DNA of 64,000 bases from Neurospora intermedia (Eukaryota; Ascomycota; Sordariomycetes; Sordariales; Sordariaceae): the NCBI GenBank assembly GCA_037102815.1, contig BTPP01000008.1, forward strand, positions 2,232,001 to 2,296,000, written 5' to 3'. How positions within the stretch are numbered: the stretch's first letter is position 1; every line of letters begins with the position of its first letter. The notes beneath the pieces were generated by a model that made no database searches, was not told the DNA's origin, and saw nothing but the letters and a program-made list of their open reading frames with translations. The translations under genes and the position numbers were made by a program. Positions 43,730 to 57,845 of this stretch are shown here, piece after piece.

Positions 43730-46700
43730 CACCACCAAAATGTCCGGAAGCAGCCGTAGTACACATACTAATCCACAAACACCCAGCGGTGCTCGATCGG
43801 GACTCCGCTCAGCATCGAATCCCGTCGACGATCGCCTTGGCAGCAATGCCAGGCCGGCGCTGACAACAGCTAATTCGTATGGCACACAAGGTGGGGCTCA
43901 CCCACCGAGCGTCAAGGACCTCAAGAAGATGTTCGACCAAACAGGGACATCCCACAACACCAATCTCCCAAGCCAGCGAAGACAGCCGAGACCCTCGAGA
44001 GACCAGACTACTTCCACCATATCCTCCTCCTCCTCCTCCACCACCACCGCTTCCGCTTCCCAAATCAAGGGTCCATCTCCCAGTGTTGGCGCCCGAGTTG
44101 CCTCCTATTCGGCGGCACGGTCCAGGAATACGACGACGACGACAAGGACGACGACGACGACGACGACTTCTCCTGCGACACCGACAGGGACATCTTCGAG
44201 AGCGACATCGATACGGCGAACGCGACAAGACCCAACCAACAATAGCCCATCATCCCAAACATACCGATCCCGATCCAGAAGTATACCGCGACCGCGACCG
44301 CGACCCAAACTCTCGACCGACGACCGAATAACGGATCGCAACTCCCAATCCTTCGCAAACCGAATAAGCAAGCCTCGGAATAATAACAACAGTAACGGTG
44401 GAGCTGCCGCAAACGGCCCGGCATCCAGGTCGCTGCCGCAGCTGTCCCCCACCACCGGCTTGCCGTTACAATCCTTGTCGCGATCGAATGGGCTGCTCTT
44501 TGGCGAGATCCTGCCCGACGAACAAGACTCGGTCACGGCTGGGTTTGGCATCCAAGGCCACCACCTAGAAGGGGCTCGTCCCCGGCGGACTTCCGAGTCG
44601 TCCAGCATACATGACCTCACCATGTCCGGACCCCGCCTGCGAAGCTCCTCTCACTCGGATCCTATGGGAGATATGGAGCCCTCGTCTCCAACCGACTGGT
44701 ACCGCGGGGCGGCCTCTGCGTTGCCTACTACAGATAATTTGGCTAGGGTAGCAAAGAACCACTCTAGAGCCCAGAGCGATGTCGTTGTCTCATACGCGTC
44801 CACCAAACCCTTGTCCACCAGCCATACCCGGTCCGGCCGTGGCACGACAACAAGTGGCAGCAGCAGGGCGACCAACACGGGCCGGACCACCCCTTCCACA
44901 CCGACCACGCCCCTATCCTCCACCTCGCGCCTCCCCGTCATGGTCAAAAGAGCTAGTATTTCAGAGAGTCACGGAAGAAGCAGCCCGGTGTCCACGCGAT
45001 CCAACTCCCCCGTCGCCGCACTAAAATATGGACCAACCCCTACCAGCGGAAGATCGTCCCGCCAGCAGCATGGGACACCAGTCTCAAGGGCTAAAACACC
45101 TGCCACCCGTTCGCATACCCCTACCACACCCGCGACCACCACCACAACCGCCAAGCGACTCCAAACCTCGAATCGAAAGGCTGCTCCGACCAACATTGCG
45201 ACTCCCAACAATAATAACAACGGCCGGCTCAACGCCTATGTGTCTGTGCCCGCTCCCAAACTCTCTCCTTCGCTGCGAAGCTCGCGACCCCGGCAGTCCG
45301 TGGCCACTGCTTCGACCGCGGCTTCCCGGATGAGATGCTCCACCGACCGACCGCCGTCCCCCGACAAGTCGAACCGCCGGGCTGGATCAAAGGCCGACAA
45401 CGCTGCCACCATTCGACGACGAAAGCTATCCGTAGGACCCATCGATTTTGCCCAACGACGAGAGACGATCAAGCTTGCCTACAGCAGAACCATCAAGGAC
45501 CAGCAAGCAAAGGAGGCCAGGGAGACTGCGGCGGCGGACAAGCGCAAGATGGACATGGATGCTGTCACCCGCGCCGAAGCCAAAGCGGAAGCTGCCGCTC
45601 TTGCTGCAGCGCCATCAAGCAAATCGTCCTCCAATTCAGTATACCGAGAAGAAGAAGAAGCAGCAGCAGCAGCAGGGAGACATACAGACAACAAGGGGCT
45701 TGAAGAGCCTCTCAAGCTTATTACCAACCTACCCATAATACAGACACCGGCGCAACCACCTGCGAGCAATGGCCGTGATTCACCAACGTTAGGCATACCA
45801 GGAGGCTTTGTCGATAGTGACGACGAGCTCGATATTCCAATACCGCAATCAGCCATATCCGTTGCTACCGCAGTGACCGAGTTCGATGAGGAAGCGCAAA
45901 CGGAGCCACCACGGCCCGAGAATTTTGCAGCGATTGACTATGCCTTGGGAAATATCGTCATAGACCATCAGCCACCAAGTCCACGAACCCATGAACCGCC
46001 AGCCCCGACGCCTCCATTGGCGTCACCTTTGGCGGCACCCCAAAGCAAGCGGTTATCCTATCATTCTCCATTTGACGACGATGACGACGTGGACGACGAC
46101 GATGATGTGTCTATCGAGATTGCGCTGGATACGTCCGTGCAGCAACAGCAGCAGCAGAAGCAGCAGCCCTCGCAGCAACAGACGCCGACTCGGGAGGATT
46201 TCACCACGACCGAGCCAACCACGGGTCCTGCGCAGCAGCAGCAGCCAGATGCAGAGGAATATGTGCTCCAACCGTATACATTTTCATCCCAAAATTACGA
46301 AACAACGGTCACGATATTGGGCCCCGAAAATGATTTTAGACCGTTGTACAAGGACCAAGCTCGTGACACGATGCCTCCATCCGGTCTGCACCATGCAGAC
46401 GAGCCGCCGCTGAATGAGACATTGGGAGCCACTGCTGCTGCCGGCCCTGGGCAATCGCGTTCCCAGCACAAGAAGCACCAGCGCGAAGAGTCCCGGGTCT
46501 CCGAGGCCGACAACCTGGAGCGCCTCGAGGATTTTTATATTGGTCCGCATCTACGTGACAACATTGCCAGCCTGCGGGATTCGACCCTGACGTTATCAGA
46601 CAACGATGACCCATATGATGCCCATCCCTCCTCCGCAGCAGAGTACCAGCAAACACTTGATAGCAGCTCACACTCCAACGGCCTGGCCGTACCTGCCTAC

Positions 46701-49700
46701 TTGTCACCTGGTAACCGCCTCAGTCAGCACTCAGCCTGGACTGACTTTTCCTTTGGAAGCGATGATCAGAATGCTGCTGCTCTAGATAATCAAGACCCGC
46801 GTGCATCACGGATCTTCAAACAGCCAACGGAACCCGAGCTACCCGTGGCGTATAATAATACCTTTGCCAGGAATCGGTCAAGCTTACGGCGTCCGCCACC
46901 ACCAAGTCCGGAAATATCACCACTTGACAAGCCGCCACGAGCGTCTTCATCCTCCATGCTGGCCGACAAGGTCGACCCGCGGCAATCATCAGAACTTGAT
47001 AGGGACAATTCCGCTGTCCAAAGGAGGATACCACTAGTCTCGCATCAGACGGCCCCTGCTCGCCCATCAGCAAATAACTATGATGACTTAGACGAGAGCA
47101 CCTACGAAGTGCTCTCCCGGCCCAACAGTTATCCACATGTACAGGATGATGAGGAGTTTGGAACTGCCATCATCTCATCTCCACCATCAGCCGGCCTATT
47201 TTCTTTCGAGACAGTCGATCAGTCGCAGCTTTCCCGTACCGAAAGCAAAAGCTTATCGTCGGAAGCCACAGATAACTTGACACAGGAGCAGAAACGACTC
47301 CGGCAGCGGCAGATGGTCATCCGCGAGCTGATTGATACCGAAGAGATCTTTGTTCGGGATATGAGCGTTGTGGAGGAGATTTACAAGGGCACGGCAGAGG
47401 CATGTCCTCAACTTGATTCCAAGACCATCAAGCTTATTTTCCGGAACACTGACGACATCATTGCCTTCCACGCTACCTTCCTTGCTCAGCTGAGGGATGG
47501 GGTTGCGAGTGTCTATCAACCCAAGGGGAGAAAGTCGCCTACTTTTGCACATGAGGCGTCGTTAAAGGAAACGGACACAACCACTCTTGCGTCTACCAAC
47601 TCCTCCGGCGGGGCCTCCAACAAGCCGGAATTGGATGATGATAAGGATCGCCAGACGAGCCTCGGACCTCTCTTCATCAAGAACATTGACCAGCTCAAGG
47701 CCGTCCACGAAGTCTATCTCCGAACCAGTGATCTTTCGGCCAAACGTCTGATTCAAATCCAGGAGGACGATGCCGTCAAGGTGTGGCTGAACGAGTGCAG
47801 CGAGGGTGCCAAGGAACTCACTGCAGCCTGGAGTTTGGATTCCCTTCTGATCAAGCCCATGCAGAGGTTGACCAAGTACCCTGATATCATTGCTCATCTT
47901 CTCAAGTACACACCGGAAGATCACCCCGACCGGGACGCACTTGTCAGTGCCAAGTCCACCGTGATCAGCGCCATCGATGAGATCAACAGGACCAAGAGGA
48001 ACTTTGAGCTTGTGGGCCAGATTGTCGGCAACCGGAAGCGCAAGGAGTCGGACGTCCGAGCTGGTCTGGCCAGGGCCTTTGGCAAGCGTGTTGATAAGCT
48101 ACAAGGAGCAAACAATCGGGCACCGGAAGACGAAGAATATGCCAAACTTCATGAGCGATTTGGTGACGAGTTCCTCAAATTACAGGTGGTGCTTCGCGAT
48201 GTCGAGTTCTACACCCGAAGCGCCTCCACCTACGTTCACGAATTCCTTCAGTACGTAACCGCCATGGAGCTGGTTATGCGCCTGCAGCCATCGAGGGATT
48301 ACGCCCACATCGAAGCCCGATGGGTCCAGTTTAGTGTCTCTATGAGGGACATGGAGAAAATCCTGGACAAACATTTGACCGACGTTCGCAAACAAGTTAT
48401 CGAGCCGTTTGAGCAGGTTATTAAATGTTACCAAAATCCTGGACTAGCCATCAAGAAGCGAGCGAAGCGCCGTCTCGACTACGAGCGCTACATGCAGCTC
48501 AAAGCCAACGGCAAGAAGATCGACAAGACACTCGCCGAGGCTGTCGAACAGTACGAAGCCCTCGATGATACGCTCAAGAAGGAACTGCCCAAACTTTCTG
48601 CACTAACCGCCGAAATTGGTAGAATTTGTCTCGGCAAGTTCGTCGACATTCAAGCGGCGTGGTACTCGACCTGGACAGAAAAAGTCAAGGCCCCCCTCGC
48701 CGACTTCGACCACACCCCCGACATTCCGGAAATCTACCAGGTCTTCGATCGAGATTTCAAGGAGCAAATTGAACGGGCAAGACAGCTCGTCATTCTCAAC
48801 CCTGTTTCGCTGAGAGGTAGGACCTCCCAGTCGACGTCGGACGACATTGGCTCCGGCTCCATTCTGACCAAGACTCGATCTCGTCCTACTGAGTTGCTCA
48901 CCCCGAGAGGTCGTGGTCTATCCATCAACAGCGATTATGTCCCGACTCTGCCGACTCCTGATCTATCTGGAAGATTTGACCTCTCTCCTACCGGCACTGG
49001 TTCGGCGTTGCCTAGTCCGGGGCAGTATTATCGGGATTATTACTCGGGGTTGTTCAATGGCCATCACTCAAGGGGCAACTCGGCGGCTCCGCTCAGTCCG
49101 GCGGATCCCTCGTCGTCTTCGGCACCGAGGTCGGTACCTGTTACGCACGCTACTTCTACCACGGGTGGCTATTCCACTACTCGTCCTACAACTGGTCGTA
49201 GCTTCGACTCGGGCAGTCTACCTCGTCAATCCACCGATTCTTATTCTGCTCAATCCGCCTCCGGCACTCACCACACCAGCCACGGCCATGGAGTCGCCCA
49301 CTCAGGCCACACCCTCTCCCGTCGGGGATCCTACACCTCTTCCCACCACAACTACGCCACCAGCGAACCGCGTCGGCAATCCGGTCTCTTCCACTCTGCG
49401 CTACCGATGGACGACGCAGATGAAGTTGATGGGCACCCTGAACTGGAAGCCGGTCCCAGCAATCCTAACCATCATCATGAGATGCAAACTTCGAATGGTG
49501 GCGCAGGCATGTTCATCTCGGCGGACGCTGCGGCTGAGGCCAATGTCATGTGGTTGGCTGCTAGTCTGTTTGAGTTCAATATCGAGACTACCAAGCATGA
49601 GGGCGGGTATCCTTATTTGACTTATCAAGCTGGGGAGGTACGTTATCATTTTTTCTTCTTTTCTTCCCTCATCTGTTTCTGTGCTGGGATCTTGGGGAGT

Positions 49701-49973
49701 TGATTGTCCGCTGCGCTCGGCTTTTTTTTCATTTGCTCGCTTCGCTCGAATTCACCCTCTCCCACTCGTACTCCTTCTCCTCTCTTCGCCTCCTCTCTTC
49801 GCCCCGCTCAATATCTCCAACAAATCAAAACCATTGACTAACAAACCGTGTTGTAACAGATCTTCGACGTGGTCGCCGAAAAGGGAGAGCTCTGGCTGGC
49901 CAAGAACCAAGACGATCCCACCAACGTCATCGGCTGGATCTGGAGCAAGCATTTCGCCAAGCTGGCGGAGTAG
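42786..49973 (+). CDS. DH-BAR-SH3 Rho-family guanine nucleotide exchange factor
   Basis: Predicted GEF for a Rho-type GTPase, probably Cdc42, at curved membranes; the order DH-BAR is shared with S. pombe Gef1 and, with SH3, with animal Tuba. It has 2321 residues in two exons: 42786-49637 and 49860-49973. Residues 1 to about 1500 are disordered: GS repeats, His/Pro runs, poly-Gln, poly-Ala, poly-Thr, many SP/TP sites and KRASISESHGR. DH domain is about 1508-1740 (RQMVIRELIDTEEIFVRDMS, LLIKPMQRLTKYPDIIAHLL). BAR domain is about 1760-1995 (FGKRVDKLQG, FYTRSASTYVHEFLQYVTAM, KKRAKRRLDYERYMQLK). The SH3 begins ASLFEFN (about 2260), continues GGYPYLTYQAGE, and finishes in exon 2 with IFDVVAEKGELWLAK and GWIWSKHF. 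The SH3 is therefore split by a 222-bp intron. There is no PH domain. Confidence 0.93.
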
Positions 49974-50511
49974 CAAGTCGCTGGTTTTGAGGTCATGATT
50001 GCTAATGCTCGGGGAAGGGCGGAGAGGGGGAGGACAAGTCGGGAGGATAGGAGGAGAACGGACGATACCTCTGAGGATAAATAAAGCTAAGGATAATGAT
50101 GAATCGGGATTTAAGGAAAAGGATAAGGCGGAGGAGAAGGGAGAAGGAGAAATGTGACTGACCAAGAAGAAGAAGAAGAAGAAGAAGAAAGATGATTGAT
50201 ACCTAGGGATTTTTCTGGCGGGTGGTTTTCTGATTCTGCTTCTACTTCGTCCACTACTGCTTGTCTACATAACAAGCGGGTGATAGTTCTTATTAGGTAC
50301 TTTTGGGCTTGAGTGCGCGAGCCAACCTTGTGTGTGCGCTTTTTGTTTTTTTTTTTTTTTTTTCTTCGACGGAGATATTCTTTCCTTTCGGCTACTTTTT
50401 TTATTATTATCAAGCATGGCGTTCAGAGAAAGACATTATTACCTACCAATTCCCCTTTGTTTTTCACTCCTAAACTTGATGAGCACGAGCACAAAAAAAA
50501 AATGGGTTGAG

Positions 50512-50550
50512 GGACAGACGGACAGACGGACAGACGGACAAACGGACGGA
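50512..50550. repeat. (GACA/GACG)n tetranucleotide repeat
   Basis: Alternating GACA and GACG units, about nine in all, with one AAAC variant. Confidence 0.85.
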
Positions 50551-51011
50551 CTGGTTCGGCGGGGGGAGTATGTTTAGGCGGCGGGGTGATGATATAGGCG
50601 GGCGGGGTGGATTGATGCAATTAATCAATCAATCAGATGGAACGTAATGGCCCGCCCTCCCTGACTGGTGGTTTTTTTTTTCTTTCTTTTGTCTTTTTTT
50701 TTTTTTTGTTTTTCTTTCTTAACTTTTGTCTTTTTTTCTTCCTTTTTTTTTCTTCTCCTTTTTTTCTCCATCCTTTTTTTTCTCCATCCTATTTTTTTCT
50801 TTTACCAAATGTTCTAATTCTCAAGGAACGGCGGACGCTTTTGGTTCCGTCTCGATAAGGAGGACAAGGACTTGCAAGGACATGGCGGGAGAAGAAGGAG
50901 TACAAGGACCGACCTAGGAAGGAGGAGGAGGAGGAGGAGTAGGGGAGGAATGAATGGGAGATAGAATGGACAGACGGACAGATAGATAAGATGGACGGAG
51001 GGAGGGAGATA

Positions 51012-51080
51012 GGATGGATGGATGGATAAATGGATGGATGGATGGATGGATGGATGGATGGATAAATGGATGGATGGATA
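51012..51080. repeat. (GGAT)n repeat with two interruptions
   Basis: Blocks of GGAT interrupted twice by the same AAAT variant at similar spacing, suggesting block duplication. Flanked by GGAGGGA and ATGT/GTGT runs, so purine strand bias continues to about 51240. Confidence 0.9.
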
Positions 51081-53128
51081 GAGGATAAGGCAAGACAGGT
51101 GAAAGGATTGAAGGACAGGAAGAAAAAAAGAAAGGAAAATGTGTATATGTGTGTATGTGTGTATGTATGTATGGGAGGAGGGAGGGAAGGAAGGAAGGGC
51201 AAGCTGGGACGGACGGGCGGACGGAGAGATACCTTTAAATGAGGTGGATAAGGTAGATGTAGGAATAGGTAGTATAAAAAACAAGTAGGAAGAAGCTCCA
51301 AAGATAAATAAAGGCCTGATACCTACCTACCTATCTAACCAAAGGCAGTGCTGTGCTAATATATCTATTATTTTTCTGTCTGTCTCTCTGTCTATTATGG
51401 TTATTTTTAGTGTCTAGATAGTACCCTCCTTCCCATCTTCTTCTTTCCTCCTGCTACCTATTTTCCTCCAAGTTTCGCCATCCGTCATGTTTCGGCAAAT
51501 ATTTCCTACGTAGGTAGGGAACCAGCACCCACAGCCCCAGACAGATGACTTGTGCCATAAGGAGGACTAACCAGAAGGAACTAGATATCAAGAGAAACCA
51601 TGGGAAAAACGGCAAGGACACGAAAGAAAAGAAAAAGAAAGAAAAGAAAGAAAAAAAAAAAAAAAAAAAAAAGACATACAACACCTGGGATTCGCTGGTC
51701 GTCACCGACCCAACTACTAGTCAGGCGATTGGTAGCTTATCTATGGGAGAGCGGACGGGATCCCGAGTTTTCTACCATCTATGGTCGTATGTGCTTGGTA
51801 TGCTCTGCACAATGGGCTTATATAAGTGTTGCGTGCGTGACTTTTGCTACCTACTGGGTGATTCTCTCACTCTAATGGACTTTTCGTTCCGTTGGCTAGG
51901 TAGGTAGAGGCAAGGAACGCGAATGCGAGGGGTTAGAAGGTAATAGGAGAAGGGGTACAGAGTAAAAAGGCGAAGAAAAGCTCGTGTATTAAGAGGGAAG
52001 TTAAATGGACTGGGAAGTTGAAATGGTTTGAAAGATTAAGTAATGGAGAAAATGGAGTGAGGTTTTTGCAGTGGTGTATATGGGCTTGTTCATCTCAGAC
52101 AGAAAACCAAGTGGCGGTTCTGGCTGGGTAGTTATGAGATCAGCTTCACATACTTCAATTTCTGCTAGAGAACTGGTCAAAACCTCTTAGTCCGATCTAG
52201 TACTTCCCCTTAATGTCTTTTGTTCATGATCTTGATGTTAATCTACCAACAAAGCCATCATGTTCTTCAATCTGGAACGCCTCATCGCGTTAGACTTCAG
52301 TAACAATCGCTTTATACATCACCAAAGCCAAAGCTAAACTCATAATCAAGGAAAAAAACTGTCACCTAATCTCATATATCTAAAGGGGTACGTACAGTAA
52401 GCTGTGACAATATTTTTTTTACGATTGTCACTTGTATCTCAGCGTGAACCAGACAAGACAAGAAGGCAAAGCAATTCCTGTGTGCCGTGGATCTTGATCA
52501 TACCATCCTCAGAGGTTCATAAACAGGCCTAGGACTGGATATAAGTGAGAGAGATGGTTAGGGATTCAGGCTTGAACCTGAGAGGTAACAAGTGTACTGT
52601 TCAGGTTATCTTTAGTTGGCTGATCGAAGGGACTAATCCATGGCTTGGTAAACCATCACGCTAGTATCATGACGATGTATCCGAGCCTAAGAAGATGCCA
52701 CATCACATCCCGAATAAGAGTTGACGGTGGTTAGTGTCCAGGTCTTCACCTGTATTCGGATAGATACTATCGAACTACATCCTCCCCTCCTCCCTCAAAT
52801 GCAGATGGGGGGAAAAAAAAAAAAGGTAGAGCATACATTCCGAAGTCCAACCACCAAGCGTGAGAAAAAAAATGAAAACCAAAATGGAGAGAATACAGTC
52901 ATTTACTTGGCCCCAAGGTTATGGCCATCCCGTGAGAACCTACCTACCTCTACACATCGATCGACCCATATCCACTCACTCGTATCTAGATATCCGTTAT
53001 GGTACTGCCTAGTCCAGCCACTCTATCCATTCATCCGTTCACCCATTCAGTCCAATGATCTCCCTTGTCCCCTAGAACAACTAAGCGCTGGGATGTATTG
53101 AAGGAGATAGCATAACGTACCTTTCAGT

Positions 53129-53157
53129 GCATCAAGAGCATCAAGAGCATCAAGAGC
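53129..53157. repeat. Three tandem copies of a 9-bp unit GCATCAAGA
   Basis: Three perfect direct repeats of 9 bp plus two bases. Confidence 0.9.
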
Positions 53158-56099
53158 GTCAGCTTTACCTTTAACTTCTGCTTCTGCTTCAGTCAGTCCT
53201 CCTCCCCTCTCTTACTTCTGATGCCGTCCCGCCCTTCACTTCTAATTCCATCCGTCCGTTCGTTATCTTCATCCCTGAGGCATTGACACAATACCCTACC
53301 TTCCAATCCTTCATTGCGCTAATTGCTTTTCTCGGCCGTTATTCCCAAGCAGGGACATTCCCCATACTGCGTACATAGCCCGTAGCCAGTAGTCCGTAGT
53401 CCGTGGCCCATAGCCCTTAGCCAAGAAAATATAGTGTAAGCAAAGGATAAATAGTTCTCTCTATTTATATCCGCGTCGTCACGGTGAGTGATAGTGACTG
53501 ACGCACTGTGACGAATGCTGCTGCTGCTGACCACAACGACAACAGGGAGTGAGCTGACCTGACCACGGCAAGGACAAGGACGAGAGTTGAAATAAAATCT
53601 GATAAAAAAAAGCTTCCAGGTTGTTCCCTAAAAGTGTGCGGAGGCAGAGAGGGGTCCTTGACCTTGACCTATATGGTAATGGATATAAGCGCCGAGGAAG
53701 TGTACACTACCTAGCTGGTGCAGGTAGTGTAGAGTGAGCAACCAACTTGACGGACGTTCAGCATGAAAGGGGAGAAGAGTGAATGTGAAACCAAGGAGGT
53801 ACAGTAATGTAGTCCAAGGGCACAGCTTACCGCCGAGGTTTCTAACCTCACGTGCTTTGCAATGTGGACAACACCCTCCAAAGATATCCTTTTTATGTTC
53901 TCTCATCGACCACGCTGGAGAGCAAGTCTGCACGTGTACATCACTTGACCGCGAGCAGAACTATCTTTGGCGTCTCTCTGCGTAATATACCTACTGCGTA
54001 GATGGTGTCATCCGGGGAGCCGGACAGAGAAGCACAAAAGAGGAAAGAAAAGGAAAGAAGGCAACACCACATCCCAAAAGAGACGAGAGAGGCGAAAAAA
54101 GGTGCCAGGCCGGCGGGTCGAGGCCAGCCCAACAGACCAGGCTGGATCACACATCCACACATCCACACACCGGACCTACACTAACTGGGTTCGGTTGGTT
54201 GGAAAACCCCGGGGCGCTTCCTGACCCATCGAGCCATGCCACTGGGACTGGTGGGTTCTGGTCACTGGACCTGGTAGCATTACCCGGCGATACATAGCTG
54301 AAAAGAGACAGTCAAGAGGTTGGAGGTAAAGAACAATGGCCATTGTTCCTCGCCACTGAATATCAATGAGATGGAGGACACGGCTCGGACCAGCAGAAAG
54401 ATGCCGCGATTGGGGTTCGGATTGCTTGTCCGTACCGTCCGGTCTTTTGTGACGATTCGCCATGGTCAAATGGTGGACATGAACGTGAGAGATATTAGAT
54501 GCGGCTGAGGCGTACATAGTGGCAAAATGACAACCTCGCCTTCGGCTTTAAACTGGCCTCCATTAGTGTTCCCAGGGCTCATTCTGCTGGGCGTGGTGAC
54601 CATCAGAAGGATAACTTGGCGGCGGTGATTTGATAAGCTGTGGAGATAACGAACCCCATCAACATGATGAGACCCAGACGCCGTTCGTCGGATTTTGTAG
54701 AAACCAGTGGTCGGTGCTCGGCATCTTATCTCCTCCTCCTCATCGTCTTCAGATGCCACTTTCATTGTCAACCAAACAAATGTTGAAATCTTGCTCGTCC
54801 GACGGCTACCCACTAGGTAGTGTATCACCACATAATGTCTTGCATGTCCTCGTCCTTGCCTTGCTCCATAATCCGGTCCATCACAATCACAACGCAACAA
54901 TCACGTCGCCGAGAATCGACATGACTACCCAAGAAATCTCCCAAGATCAGAATCATGGTGATAGTGTAAATAAGTAGCGCATGACGCGGCATAAATTGGT
55001 GGAGTGCGCGAGGTTCGTGGTTGGAGAAAGCTCGGGGTGTATCGGTGATGATGATGATAAGATGATTTTATACAATACCGCACTAGTGTAGCGAAAGCGG
55101 ACATTTTCCATCTTTTTGTGAGTGATCTGCGAACGGGACCTGACCTCCTCGTATGAAGATCATGTCACTTGAATGTGAAGAGGCTCTTTGTCCAGCTTGG
55201 AAGAGAAAAATGAGTGAAGAACTCGAGGTGATCAAGAGGGGAGGGTGGGACCCCTAACTGGTTAAAGTGCGGTCGGTCATGTCGGGGACACTGTGAGATC
55301 CCCCATGTGGTTCTCCGCCTATTGACCCATGCGAGGCCAATGACGAGCAGCGCACAACCGCCCGGTCTAACGTAGCACTTTACTGTGTGGGTTTGGGTAC
55401 GATGTGCAGAGCGAAGCGTGCAAAGGCAGCATTGAGTAGTCCCCACGATGTGCATATGCGAGTTCGCGAGGAGCGTGATGACGGACTAGTGTACATAGCC
55501 ATGTTTTTTGGCGAACTGTGTGGCTGGGGTTTGTAAGTGGAAAAGAGGAGACTGGGCGGGCAGGGCAAATTCCGAAGAGAGACAGGGGAAATAAAGCGAG
55601 AAAAAAGAAAAAAAACAGACAAATCCCCGAAGGCTCGGTCCCGGAACTGGAATCTGGATGGATCCACCATCTGACCACGCACAGGATTAACAGATCTTGT
55701 AATCGGGCGGTGAAGGGATCATCTCTCGGAATTTTCAGGTCATTGAGCATGAAGGAAGTGATGACAAGACTCTTAGTCAAGAGGTTGAATTTCGGACATT
55801 GAGTTCAATTGTGAACCAAGTGCCGATGTGATGGTGAAGCAGAGGTTGAAGAAGAGGGCATGGACCAGGTCGGTTGGCAGCTTCCTCCATTGGCGTACCA
55901 AACTCTGCGAAAAAATGAAAACAATTAACCGGATCGACTTGGAAAATGCGGTGGTGGGAATCAAAAACACAACAATGCAATCTGATCCGATAAGAGAAAT
56001 CCGATGGGTTGGGGTCAGTTGCCACAGCATGAAGAATGCATGGAAAAAAGAGTCTCAGACGTTGTGAGGTGTGGTTGTACGAGGTTAAACAATCGTATT

Positions 56100-56126
56100 T
56101 GTTGTTGTTGTTGTTGTTGTTGTTGT
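56100..56126. repeat. (TTG)n microsatellite
   Basis: Nine perfect GTT units in non-coding sequence. Confidence 0.9.
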
Positions 56127-57845
56127 CGCCGCATGGTGCAGTTCAGTGGTGATACACGAAAGGGAAGCATCAATTCTTCTCAAAAGAGCCAAGAGGCAGG
56201 AAGCGAGGGGGGTCTGTGCTCAGGTGGGAATTCCAGATCGGGGAAGCATCTCAAACGTCTTGCGCCTCAGCAGCCAACGGCCCTGTCTCAGCACATCCAT
56301 GTTGCATTACCAGTATACGGTAGTGTATAGTGCACCAAGGAATACATATAGAAAGCTACTGAAGTGTTCAAGTTCGCTTTCTAGAAGGTCATTGTTGATT
56401 CCAAATGCTCCTTGACGACATCTTTTGGGGAGGCGAATGTGCCATTGAAAGGGTGCATTCGAAGAATAAAAAAGAAACCAAACCAAAAAATCAAAAAACC
56501 ACAGCTGCCATCTTGGCCCACCAAAAATAACTGTGATATCGGAAAGCACGATGCGTCCACCGTGCACTCCGGAGCAAATATTCAACATGGTGTCCCAAGT
56601 ACCGGGCCACGGCAAAGGAGGCATCCGGCTTGTCACTCGACACTGGTGAAGCGCTGTCCAGTTACAGGACGGCATCGCAAAGGTACAAGATCCCTGATAC
56701 TTAACGTTATAGGCGGGTCACATTGCATGGGGAAAGCCCCTGTCTTGGCAACGGAAAAGCAGAGCGGGATGGCATGTGATTGGATAAGGCCCGGGGCTGC
56801 TAACCGCTCACGCTAACGCCAATCACGTCGGACGGCAGGGGCACCTCGGGGCCCAGGAAGGAAGGATGGGATGCCAGGCTTTGAGGTTGAGCCAGGAACC
56901 GCGGGGCTCTTTCTGTGTGGACGACGACTGGGCTTTCTCTTTTTTCATTTTGGGTCATTTTTGGTTTCTGCTTCTGGTGACAAATCCTTCATCTTTACCT
57001 TTTCCACCCAATGCAGTCTTGGTTGGGCATGACCATTGATTTCGGATTTTCCTTCTCCCAGCTCCCAACTGAACGGTACCTACACATTATTACCTCATCG
57101 TGGATCAGAAAAAAAAGACCCCAAGATACCTAGGTACACTACAGGAGCTGAGGTCTGCGCAACCGCCCAGGGGTCCCCGGAAAGGCCATGTGCCCGCCTC
57201 CCAGCTCACAGAGTGGCTTGAGGCTTCACCTCTCACAAAAAAAACTCACCAGAGACACAAGGCGGTCTCATGGTCTCGGCCTGTTCCTGGCCTGTTAGTT
57301 CTCAATGCCTAGCGATGGCCTCTCCTCTCTCTCTCTCTTGCCCAGACAATGCCCAGTCCTTGCCAAGTGCGGTGCTAGCTCGGCACGCTCCATCCATCAC
57401 CACCCCACACAGTGACATCCATCCTCCTCCCCTCTTCAGGTCTTGGTACTAAGACGTGGGTAAACCCGGCATGTGTCCCAGACCTTGGTAGATCATACAC
57501 TCTTGATCCCCCCTTTCCCTAAAAAAGTCTGTCGGCCTCAAACACAACTTCATGCAAGGACTGCCTCCTCTCCAACAACTCCAGACGCTCCCGGCCTTCC
57601 AGAGTGACATCGCCAAAGACTTCACCTTTCAAACAACACCACCACCGTTAGATCGCCACAGGCCAGGTGCCTCCAACTACCTCTACCCTCACCATAATAC
57701 CCGTTGTTTGGGTGGTGAGTACAAGCGTCCGATCCCCTGGAAACAGCAGATGCCGCCCGGATGCCCGCTGTCGCCATAGACCGAATTGTCAGAACCTGGA
57801 TCTCCAACAATAGCGACTAGCAATACTGGATACACACTATAGTCA

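Noticed and set aside
51012-51080. CRISPR-like array
   Set aside because: GGAT repeats without spacers, in a eukaryotic genome.
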